From Udeniomyces pyricola (taxonomy: Eukaryota; Basidiomycota; Tremellomycetes; Cystofilobasidiales; Mrakiaceae), in NCBI GenBank assembly GCA_039545295.1, contig BCIK01000007.1, positions 1 through 64,000 of the forward strand: a DNA stretch of 64,000 nt, written 5' to 3'. How positions within the stretch are numbered: the first letter of the stretch is position 1; every line of letters begins with the position of its first letter. The notes beneath the pieces were generated by a model that was given only the letters and a program-made list of their open reading frames with translations, had not been told where the DNA came from and did no database searches. The position numbers and the translations under genes are program-made. This document shows, one piece after another, positions 1 through 10,160 of this stretch.

Positions 1-843
1 AAAAAACCTCGTCCTTCCACTCCCATCACCCATCATTCGCCCCGGCTTTACCCATCCAATCCCTAGCTCCCACCTCACCACTCTCACTTCCCATCACCCA
101 AAACTACCAGCAGGTCCGATGATCGTTTTGACCCAACCATCGTCAGCTGTCGACCCCTGACGACCCGGACTTAGCAGATCGTCACAAAGATTAGAGGATG
201 AGACATGAGAAAGATAAATATGTCAAATCTGAATCGATTGCTTTCCAGTTTTGTATTGATTTGTGAGATGAGAGATGGCCGTCATCAGACGAGACAACGA
301 TCCCACAATATCGTTGTGCTTTGTTCGACCAATCAAGCGCTAAAGCGCGCTGTCAAAGGTCACGTACAGTATATCGTACATAGTCCCGGCCCTGACTCGC
401 TTGATCCTCATAAGACTAACCCGTCCATTCCACTCCCCAGCACATTCATCGTTGCTTTCACCATCGACCATCGCCCATATCACAAATGTTTCGTAGCAGT
501 TGAAATTGATGATATTGAACGCAGAGATCCTCAATGCTTCGTAGCAGTTGAAATTGATGATATTGAATGCAGGGATCCTATATTGAGGCCGAAGTTGACC
601 TGACGCTGCGTGGAAGCGTCAAGCATCGACTTGGTACTCAGAAGCACGCGTGACCGGTGAAAACGTCAGATGTTGGACGACGCGCGACGCGCGACCTCCG
701 CTCCACTTGTACTTGACTCCACTCCTGTCCGGCGATCTGCCGCCCTCGCCGCCTTCACCACCACTTCATACCTTGACTTCTTCCCACTTTCCATCTACCC
801 CGCTGATACCTATCCTCCTACTCTGCATATCTTTCCATCTCGT
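1..843. other. Upstream region, no gene seen
   Basis: This stretch holds no convincing coding sequence. It begins with CT-rich DNA, contains the 48-bp tandem duplication, and ends in a pyrimidine-rich tract (about 700-840) directly before the polyketide synthase ATG. That tract looks like the promoter and leader of that gene. A gene lying to the left of the window could have its end here, but nothing shows it. Confidence 0.5.
487..582. repeat. 48-bp tandem duplication
   Basis: Two adjacent copies of a 48-bp unit (487-534 and 535-582) differ at only a handful of positions. Both contain the core cttcgtagcagttgaaattg or its one-base variant, followed by the same atgatattgaa stretch. The unit is 16 codons long, so it repeats in frame in a short open frame (205-603) that I do not believe is a gene. 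It sits about 260 bp upstream of the polyketide synthase ATG, so it could be promoter DNA. Confidence 0.9.
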
Positions 844-3800
844 ATGGTCAACGCACATGTACTTGCCATCGGCACGGCCTTGCCCCCTGTCACCATGACC
901 GCCCCTCAGTTCGATGGTGTCATCGACACGTATGCGGATCCCTCACCTGCGTACGTTGCTTTGCTGTTATGGATTCCCTCGGATGTGACTACAAACTCAC
1001 CAGCTCTCCCGAAAATACCGAATGTTTAGCTCGAAAAAGACAAAGGCCATCAATCATCGGACCGAGATCCACACGCGACGATCGGTCCAAGAGGTGACCA
1101 GCCCTCTGTTCGCATCTCCGTCGCCCCCGACCATCGATGCGGTCAACGATCTCTACATGGACCTCGGGGTCAAGATGGCCGTCGAAGCTGCTCGCAATGC
1201 TCTGGCTGACTGGGGAGGCAAAGCTGAGCAAATTACTCACCTCGTCTCTAGTACGTCCACCTGGTTTTTGCACGCTACGATGTCTGTCACGCCGTCATCG
1301 ATTCGATCTCATCTCATTCCTCCTGCACCGCTCCATCTACCTCCCTGCCTTTGCATTTTCTTTCGTTGTCATCTTGAATTCTTTGGCTCTCCTCTTAGCG
1401 ACGTGCACGTCCAATTCTTACCCTGGATTCGATCACTACCTTGCTTCGGCCCTCAAGCTTCCCTCTTCGCTCCACAAGACACTCATCTCGGGCGTCGGCT
1501 GCTCTGGAGGGCTCGCGATCCTTCGAATTGCCAAGACGATCGCTGAAGGAGACCCCAGTGCCCGAGTTCTTTGCGTGGCCTGCGAAGTCAGTTTGCGAAG
1601 TTTGCATCTTTCCGAGGTTTAGCTGGTCAAGCGCACTGAGCGGCAACGTTGTCATCTCGGACAGGCCTAATGATTGTCCACCTTGTCCGTTTTCATAGGT
1701 TACTTCATCCCTCATGCGGACTGAGATTCAAAGCATGGTCGAGACTGGGCTGCCGAATGTTCCCGTTGTTCTGTTTGCAGACGGGAGCTCGGCGCTTATT
1801 GTCGGAGCAGAGCCCCGGTATAATGGTGAGCATTGTAGTGATTGTCGCGACTCGATCTGTACACGGGATGCAGCTAGGAGGTCAGGCGTGGTCTGCCTCC
1901 ATTATTCGTTACAGGACACAAGCTTACTATTCCTTGACGATCTAGAGAAATCCGACTTTGAGATAATCAGGACCCACGTGGAAACAATTCCCAACACGCA
2001 AAGGGAGCTGGCTTTTGACATCCATCCTACCGGTTGGCGGGCTGTCATCACCCCCAAGGTGCCAATCATCATCGGAACCATGTTACCTGCTCTGATCAAG
2101 TCGTTCCTGGACCGGTCCAAGCAGGACACAGCTCAATATGATTGGTACGCGGTGGTAATCATCGAGTCGAAGCGAGCCAATGTGGAACGTTGCGGCTCAT
2201 CTGGCTCTACTTATGTACGGCTCTACATCCCCTACGTATGACAGGTTCATTCATCCGGGTGGTGCTGCTATCCTTTCCTCGGTGGAACAGAGTTTGGGAT
2301 TGAAGATGTTCGATCATTCTCGCGCTTCCTGGGAGGTCTATAAAGAGCGAGGCAACATGGTCTGTCATTTCATTCGAAGCGGTCCATTGACAGATGTAAT
2401 CGAGCTGACAGCAGGTGTCACTATCGTTTCGACAGTCTTCTGCGTCCATTGGTCACGTCATGGAGGTGGGGCGGCGAGTCGGCGGACGCGAGGACATCAT
2501 GGGCGTCGCGTTCGGACCTGGGGTACGTATACTGCATATTTTCGATTCTTGAAAACCCATTGATTGAACGACATCGCGCATAGCATATCGGCTGCTATCT
2601 GACATTGTTGATTTTGTATCTCTCGTGTACCACGTCACGCTTCCGTCAAACCATCTTACGTTGATGTGCAATAGGTTACCATCGAGGTAGTGCAGCTTCG
2701 ACGGCCGACCCCAGCGGCTTATCCTATTGCCCGACCGCGTTACATCGAGATGCACGAGCAGCCATGGTGCCCCCCATTGATCAGAGAGCGAGTCCAGCGA
2801 AGTGAGCTGCATATTATTGACTCTCAATGCGGTTTAGACCCTTCACTGAGATCTCCAATATGCTGATCATAGTGTGCACCGGTTTGCTCCAGTTCTGACC
2901 ATGATGTGGACGACTCGCATCTGGCCAGTGCAATCGCGTGCACCAGTCGATTGCGTTGTCGAAGTCCTGGAGGAAGTGGTTGATCAGATACAATGTACCA
3001 CATCAGGGAAGAAGGAAGATCTTACTGTCGTAGACTTTTGCAGTGGTGATGGAGGGGTAAGTTGAAGTCCTCGCCTTTGTCACGGCCCTCGTTCGTTCAC
3101 ATTGATCAGCAGAAGCTGATCTCACGGTCTTTGCTTACTACAGCCTATGCGAAGTGTTTCCAACATTCTCAAGTGAGTTGACCACACTTTAGTGCAGGTA
3201 GGAAGAAACCCCGAATGCTGATCAAACCTTCGTCTTATGTTTCGACTTTCCTCCCGTCTTCGATAGTCAACGCCGGCACCTTGCTTCCGACAACAGCGTC
3301 CCGTTCCTTCTTACCGATCTTTACCCACCCGCGCGTTTGCCCGCTTCGACGCCCGACTTCATTTATCATCCCGCCTCCGTTGACGCGACTGCGCCATCAA
3401 CGTCGCTTTTGAAGGGGGTTGGCAAGCATATTCGTACCTTCTGTCTCGCTTTCCATCATTTCCCAGACAAGCAAGCCAAGGAAGTCCTTCAAGCAGGCAT
3501 GATTGAGAGTGATGCTATCTGGTATGTCAGCACTGATGTTCATCTGCTATCTATCCAGCGTCTGGCGAGAACTAATGACAAGAACAACACCCTTCCCTTC
3601 AAAAGCATCTTTGAACTTCAAGAGTTCAACCTTATCTCGTGGCTCGTCATCACTCTGATGGGTCCCCTGACTTTTCTTTTGACGCCACTCACACAACCAA
3701 GCCTGGGTACGCTTCTACAACACCGTTCGTTCAAATTTTCGTCTGTCCGGACGCATACTGATCCTAGTTCCTGTCGAATTCTTGGTCTCAGCCACCCTCT

Positions 3801-4142
3801 TCTTCACCTACGCTGTTCCCATCATTCCTTTCATTGCCGTCGTTGACGGATATGTCTCATCGATTCGGACGCGAGACATGAAGCACGTGAGTGAAAATCT
3901 AACCTAGCATCTGTTCGTTCATATGTCATTAAATTTGATTACTCATGTGCATCGCTTGCAATCCCTTACTGCTCTTTGAGCTGTAGATGCAATTCTTGAT
4001 CGACCAAGCGGCGGCATCTAGTAATCTCATCGATTCCAGCGAGTGGACGTGGGAGCAAGGGAGGAAGAAACATATGCCAATCGGGGCCATGTGGTATCTG
4101 AAGGGGATCAGGCGACGTGCCAAAGCAACCAACGGCCATTAG
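844..4142 (+). CDS. Type III polyketide synthase fused to a methyltransferase-like membrane domain
   Basis: My exons are 844-950, 1030-1250, 1399-1586, 1699-1825, 1946-2144, 2245-2359, 2436-2522, 2675-2801, 2893-3056, 3144-3172, 3267-3521, 3606-3706, 3768-3886 and 3987-4142. Together they give 664 residues with every phase consistent. Residues 1 to about 360 are a chalcone-synthase-type enzyme, which condenses malonyl-CoA units on an acyl starter. The catalytic triad is intact: Cys144 in GVGCSGGLAILR, His284 in DWFIHPGGAAIL and Asn318 in GNMSSAS, followed by the GVAFGPG loop. Translation then runs without a stop into a second module (about 375-664). This has a nucleotide-binding-like motif VDFCSGDGGP, then FLLTDLYPP, CLAFHHF and IFELQEF, and ends in two hydrophobic segments (ISWLVITLMGPLTFLLTP and FLVSATLFFTYAVPIIPF). 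I recognise that second module as a stand-alone fungal family resembling SAM methyltransferases. Its substrate is unknown; tailoring of the polyketide is inference. Confidence 0.85.
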
Positions 4143-4489
4143 ACGTTGGCAGTGAAGGAAGGGTGGACCAGCTTCAAGGTCAAAAAAATCTGACTCCAAA
4201 TATATACATGTTGATTCTTTTGGATGCTGGTTTCGGCATTGGGACCGGATCGACCTGAATGGTCGCGTGGCAGAAGAGAAGGAGGAAAGGCTGGGAAGCA
4301 TTAAGCAAGGCAAGACCAAGCCTAAGGCCCGAAGGACAGCTCGTTGACGTGTAACTATTTAAGGCGCGTGCGATCGATTACAACGTGACGGATCGCCGAC
4401 GCGTCGTGCTCAAAACTCATGAGCATCCAAACATCCACCATCGACCTCATCTCTATCGCCCAACTCCTTGCCCTCGAACTCGCCCAATC

Positions 4490-6179
4490 ATGTCTCTTCG
4501 TGACGACCTTTCACGATTTTTACCTCCTGATCCAGCGGTTCATACCAAAGCGTACGCTATCCTTGAGCAGCTTCGATCTCGGACCGCTCCAAACACCGCG
4601 TACGCACTTGACCAGGCAGAACGCGCCGCTTTGCCCGTCATCGCATGTCTGCTGGCATGTGAGGAGTAAGTCCTGTATCATACTTGAGTATACCCTTCTC
4701 AGACAAAACGAGCTTCCATCTTGGATGAACTTCTTGTAACATGGTTTCGTTCATTGACTCTGATCGCAGCTTCCAGCTCAACGACTTAGACGAGAAGACT
4801 GCTCAGAAGACCTCTGCGGTAGCTCCAAAGCCCTTCAAGGATGCCCTCCGACTGTGTCGACTCGTGATTGCCTCAACCACGTCAAGATCCTCCCAGGAAT
4901 CGCCTTTCTGTTCGCCTTCTACGTCAACGCGACCAACACGGCTAGCTCGACCGACCGGCATCACCTTTCGGACGCTCGCAGCAAGTCTCATCGAAGATGT
5001 CCCGCAAGAGGTCATTACGTGGGCCGACACCGTCAAGGCCATGCTCAGAGAGGAGTTGTTGCTCAAAGGTCTTCTCGGTTACAGGCGAGCCGACGTCCTA
5101 GAACTACTCGACGAGGAGAGTACGATGCGGGCTGTATTTGGATGGGTCATGCGTGCTTGGGGGGTATGTTGCTCTCAGGCTTTTGCAGCTTGTGCTATGA
5201 ACTCCGGGTCTTGCGCGTCAAGCTACGACTAATATCTTGCTCCTTGTCTTCTCCTGATCCTACAGATGACGCCTGGATATATCTTTGATACCGGCTCTCA
5301 GGTCAATGACTTACTCACCGCCCACGTCGACCATCTGCGCCCGCAAATCATGGGTGACGGACGACGATACGCTGAGCGCCTTCTGAATCCCACGGCCGCA
5401 CATCTTTCCCCTGGGACATCCCGACGATCGCCCTCAACACGATCTCCTTCCACTCGGTCACCCTCCGTTCGAGAGGTTCCCAAAGAACCACAGACGCCAA
5501 CCAAGCCCAAGGTCCCTCCTAGTCCTCTCGGTTCGGCCCACACTAGGCGACTCCGAAATACGCCGACAGCTCCATCCCCTCTCAAGCGTCAGATCCGTCC
5601 GACGAACGACGACGATGATGATGACGACAGTCTGGACAACCTTACCGATTCTCGTCTGGCAACACCGACCAAGGGTAGCTCCCAACGCAGCAAACGAAAG
5701 CGAGATCTCGACGATGACTTGGACGAGGACGACGTTCTCTTGCTTGCGTCCTCCCGTGGCAAGACAACGCCGACGGCCAAGGACAAAGGCAAGGCCAGGG
5801 CTTTGCCGACTATGGAAGAGGATTGGGATGGCGAGCTTGTGGACGGCCCCAGTCGAAATATGGCCGAACAACTTGCCGAAGAGGCGGAAGAGAGGGAGCT
5901 GGCAGAGGAGAAGCGAAAGAGACGCGCATCTCGGCGCGTGAGGAAGCATTGCATTGATGGTGTCTCTGGCATTGGTGTTGTGGCAGACAGCATCGACAAG
6001 GGATGGGCGAAATATCTTTCGGTTCGTCCTTGCACAATCGAGTCCATGCCATCGATGGCCAGGTGTCTTCCAGCCTATCCGCTAACATCCAAGTTGTCTC
6101 ACTTTATCTGGTCTCTTCACAGTGGAGAGAGAGACAACTCGGTCTACTGTCGAACGAAAGTCATCGCCACATCGGATAG
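4490..6179 (+). CDS. ORC6: Putative origin recognition complex subunit 6
   Basis: Exons 4490-4665, 4770-5163, 5266-5937 and 6123-6179 give 432 residues, close to the length of yeast Orc6. The N-terminal half is helical and resembles the TFIIB/cyclin-like fold of Orc6, with RAALPVIACLLACEDFQLND followed by KPFKDALRLCRLVI and a second helical block (TFRTLAASLIEDVPQE, LLGYRRADVLELLDEES). The centre is disordered, with SPSTRSPST repeats, an acidic D8 run and several basic SR/KRKR patches. The C-terminus returns to a helical WRERQLGLLSNES segment, similar to the Orc1-5-binding tail of the family. Orc6 acts in the nucleus, where ORC marks replication origins. The assignment rests on fold-like pattern, length and layout, not on a diagnostic motif; another helical nuclear protein remains possible. 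The stop lies only 83 bases from the ILV3 stop on the other strand. Confidence 0.5.
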
Positions 6180-6262
6180 GATCACACTTGATTTCGGAAC
6201 TTATACGAATGATGAAGTCGTTGCAAAGAATACATGTAATAAGGTCGCTTCAATTTTCATAT

Positions 6263-9200
6263 TTAGAGATCGGTGACTACCAGATAGAAAGATACACGTC
6301 CAAACGATACCAGCCAGTCAGTAAAGGGAAGAGCTCATGATCCAACTTGGAGGCAGCTTGAGTACAAAGATGGTCGCCCGGTACTCACCACATCCATGAC
6401 TGGCATCCGAGACCGCCTTGACGTATTTGTAGAGGGTACCCTGAGTGACCTTGAGAGGGGGTGCCTTCCACTCCTTCCTTCGTCGCTCAATCTCCTCCTC
6501 TGAGACCTCCATATCGAGCGTGTTCTTCTCCGCATCAATGACGATGACATCTCCATCCTGGACGAGCGCGATGGGACCTCCGACCTGGGCCTCAGGAACA
6601 ACGTGACCGACAACCTGTACAACGAGAGGATGAGGACATGTCAGATTAGAACGAAGCACGACTACACGAAGGATATCCATGGAAACCGCAGGATAAAAGG
6701 GACGCACAAATCCGTGCGATCTGCAAAAACAACAACGCGATCATATCATGGATGTATTCAATCAGTGTAAGCACAGCACGCATGTGGAAATTGTAATCCA
6801 AAACATCGACTCAAGAACGAGACTTACCCTCCCGAGAACCTTCCATCCGTGAGGCAAGCGACGTCGTAGCCGAGTCCGGCACCCATGATCAGACTGGTGG
6901 GCTTGAGCATTTCGGGCATGCCTGGTCCTCCCTTCGGTCCGAGGTACCGAAGAACGACAACAGCCTTCTCGCCCTTCTTGAAAGTGCCACCTTCGACGGC
7001 CTTGACGAATTCCTCTTCGACATCGAAGACGCGAGCCTTTCCTCGGAAGTGGAGACCCTCCTTGCCGGTGATCTTGGAAACCGATCCCCCAGGGGCGAGG
7101 TTACCTCGCAGGATTCTGATGGTTGGTCAACGAATGCAGGGGACAAGGTCAGTCGAGCCCAGGCAGAACGAAGTGCTTAAGAAGGACAAGATGAACAAAA
7201 AAAAAAGAAGAGAAGACAACGCACCGGATGTGACCAGTCTCTTTGATAGGGTTGTCCAAAGGTCGAATGACGTCTTGGCCGACCCACTTGTCGCCATGCT
7301 TTTCGTTCCATCGGTCCAAGTTCTCACCCAAGGTCTTGCCAGTGACGGTCATGATGTTGCCATCGATGAGCTTGAGTCGCTCAAGGTACGAGAGAATGCC
7401 TGAATAGATCGGACGAGCCATTGATGGAGTTCAGACCAAGACGACTACCTTCAAGATTACTACTGTTGTCACAAGGGTATGGACTCACTTGGGATACCTC
7501 CAATCCTGTGGACATCCTCCATGACGTACTTGCCACTCGGCTTGAGGTCAGCGAGGAAGGGAACTCGATCCGAAACGGCCTGAACATCCTCGAGCTCGAG
7601 CTTGATGCCGACGGAATGGGCAATGGCGATCAAGTGCAGGACAGCGTTGGTTGATCCACCAAGGGCCATGGTGAGAACCTATATATGAAGGGTTGGATCC
7701 GGCAAGTGATAACGAGTTTGAGTATGAGGAGGAGATCGAATCGACGACTCCAGATCGCGATATGCACTAACCATAGCGTTCTCAAAGGCAGCTCGGGTCA
7801 TGATATCACGAGGCAAAATGTTCTTCTCGAGCAGGTTTCGCATGACGTCTCCAATCGAGTCACACTCAGCCAACTTGTCGGGATACTCGGCGGGGAAAGA
7901 CGACGAACCAGGGAGCGTCATACCCATGGCCTCGGCAGCCGACGCCATGGTGTTGGCGGTGTACATCTATAAGAGAGTGGCCGAGTAAGTACAAGTCCTA
8001 TCCAGCGCATACGTCAGCCCGAGGACTATCGAGTACTCACTCCTCCGCATGCTCCAGATCCGGGGCAGGCATTTCGGATGGTGTTGGCCTGGTAGGAGAG
8101 AATCATGGCAAGATCGGGTATCAAATCAGCGCCTACGGCACGTCTCGGGCTCAACGACGTCAGATTGCAAAAGACATACCCGCTCAATCTCGGCCTCGGG
8201 AGTCTCTCCGTCTTGGAGGTACTTGCCGTACGCCTGGAATGCGCTGACGATGTCAAGAGGAGGGCCATCGCCGCACTTTCCGGGCTTGATCGTTCCTCCG
8301 TAAACCATGAGTCCCGGTCGGTTCAGTCGACCGAGGGCCTGTCCGGCGATTGCAGGGTTGGATCCATGCTGTCAGCACAAGAGGATATCCAGGATATAAC
8401 GCATCTTCTTCTTGTCTTCAGAACGACGTACCATCAGGGTACCAGGCATGTTCTTGTCACATCCGGGAATGACAACCATACCATCGAGCCAGTGTCCTCC
8501 AGCGGCGGTCTCGACTTGGTCAGCGATAAGGTCTCGAGATTGAAGCTGATTCGGGACGAGGTTACAGAATGAGGCTCAGCTTGGATCACGGCGAAGGGGA
8601 TCTGGAGAGGAAGAGATACGCCCAACGCAAGAATGCGTAGACTACGTACCGAGTACGACATTCCAAAAGTTCCCATCGAAATTCCATCAGAAACACCGAC
8701 AGTTCCGAACTGGTAACCGATGAGACCAGCCTTGGCAATAGACTTCTTGATCCTCTGTCCGAAACCGAGGAGGTGTCGGTTGCATCTGCAAAGCCGAGAG
8801 ACGTAGGGGGTGACATATCAGGCAAAGGAACGTCATATTCAGAACGCGATCGACGCGAAAGGTTCAATCAAAGCTCCGTCGTAGTCACGAAAGTGATAGG
8901 CATACATACGGGTTACCCTCGTACCTATAGAGGGATGGCAATGTATATATGAATATATCAGCTTGGAAACGTCTAATGCTGCGAGCCAGGACGCGACGAG
9001 CGTCATCCCAAGCTAGATTCGTTTCCACACCGACTCACCAAACACTAGCAACACCGACCATGGCCTTGTTGAAGTCATCGCCAGAGTCGACACCATCAGT
9101 GGCGTAGAGCATGGCCTGAGCATTGAGCAGAGCAAAGCAAACCAAGGAAATGAAGGGACGATCCCAGGTCAGATGAAATAAAATGGAGGGACGAGCAGCT

Positions 9201-9435
9201 TCGGAGAAGCAGAACCGAAGCAGTTGACCGTCTGCGGTTTCCCCCCTATTCGCCTGCTGATGTGAAGTAGGCATGATGTAGCGTGGTCTGCTGATTGGAG
9301 ACTTGCCTGGGAAGCACCCTGCGACTTGGGCTGAGTGACGGTTCGCGAGTATCGGTTCATGACGACCTTGCCATCGGCAGGCATGGCCCTGGCGATAGGG
9401 CTCGTAGAGAAGGCGCGGCGCGAGACGATAGACAT
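6263..9435 (-). CDS. ILV3: Dihydroxyacid dehydratase, mitochondrial
   Basis: This enzyme dehydrates 2,3-dihydroxy-isovalerate and its isoleucine-pathway homologue to the 2-keto acids, the third common step of branched-chain amino acid synthesis in mitochondria. The protein starts [18 protein letters not shown], a typical mitochondrial presequence. It continues with [17 protein letters not shown], the Fe-S cysteine motifs PGCDKNMPG and PGSGACGG, then [15 protein letters not shown] and TDGRFSGG. The last codons are VSDASHGC, and a final 14-nt exon (6263-6276) supplies VTDL and the stop, restoring the family's standard GCVTD ending. Without that exon the frame would read into about 20 foreign residues. 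The first intron (9116-9306) has a GC donor (CAG|GCAAGT). The gene converges on the ORC6-like gene. Confidence 0.95.
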
Positions 9436-10160
9436 GATGTGAGATCAAGGGGGCCTGCGTGATCGGGCGTGGGTTCTTGTTTCTGTGTTAGTTTTCGGCC
9501 TTGATGTGTGGATAGACAGGAAGAGGATCGGAAAAATAAGCTAGGTGAACAGGACGGGATGTTGAAGGATGTCTTTGGCTGGGTGGGGTGCAGGTACCTG
9601 AGGCTGGGTGTTGTGCAGCAGACGAAGGGGAGGACGAGTCATGACCATTGCCGGCCTGGGCCATTTCCACGAGCGTTTTCTTGAAATTCACTTGGAGCCA
9701 TCGGCATCCTGCTCCATCCACCCGCCTATCAGCTCCTTTCCATTCAATTTGGCCTACAGTAGCTTCCCTTGATTCCTGGCTAGCAGCTGTAACATCTATC
9801 CATGCCTCAGTCGTCTTCCCTATCGGATACTTGTTCCCCGCCAACTGAGAATATGCTTTACATCGCTGCCCTTGCTCACACATCACATCTTAGTATCGAT
9901 CACTGCCATCCATTAACGCAAATTAAGCTCGACACATAATTCATGATATCATCAACTGGATTATACCGGCCATCGACTACTGCTAATCATACACAATATG
10001 TATGTATACATGTATACCAAACAAGAGACTAATCGCCCCCATCAAACTGTACACTCGACAGCCTGTGCCGAGATCCCACAACCAAAGTATGGAATGATGT
10101 CTTGTGGAAATTAAGGTAAAAAGGCCACGGCTCGATCTACTGCCAGAGTATTGAGAGGTA
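9436..10160. promoter_or_regulatory. ILV3 upstream region
   Basis: This 725-bp stretch lies between the ILV3 start and the end of the DUF1996-WSC gene, both on the minus strand, so it must contain the ILV3 promoter and the neighbour's 3' end. I found no coding sequence. I looked for a Leu3-type CCGG-N2-CCGG site, expected for branched-chain amino acid control in yeast, and did not see one. Confidence 0.5.

Noticed and set aside
205..603. 132-residue open frame at the left end
   Set aside because: It reads through a tandem duplication, has no motif or codon bias, and lies in the likely synthase promoter.
2749..4142. Separate methyltransferase-like gene starting at the internal ATG in MHEQPW
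   Set aside because: The synthase frame runs straight into this ATG with no stop, and no promoter-sized gap exists; kept as the main alternative to the fusion.
9488..9886. 132-residue minus-strand frame upstream of ILV3
   Set aside because: It has no recognisable domain and sits where the ILV3 promoter must be.
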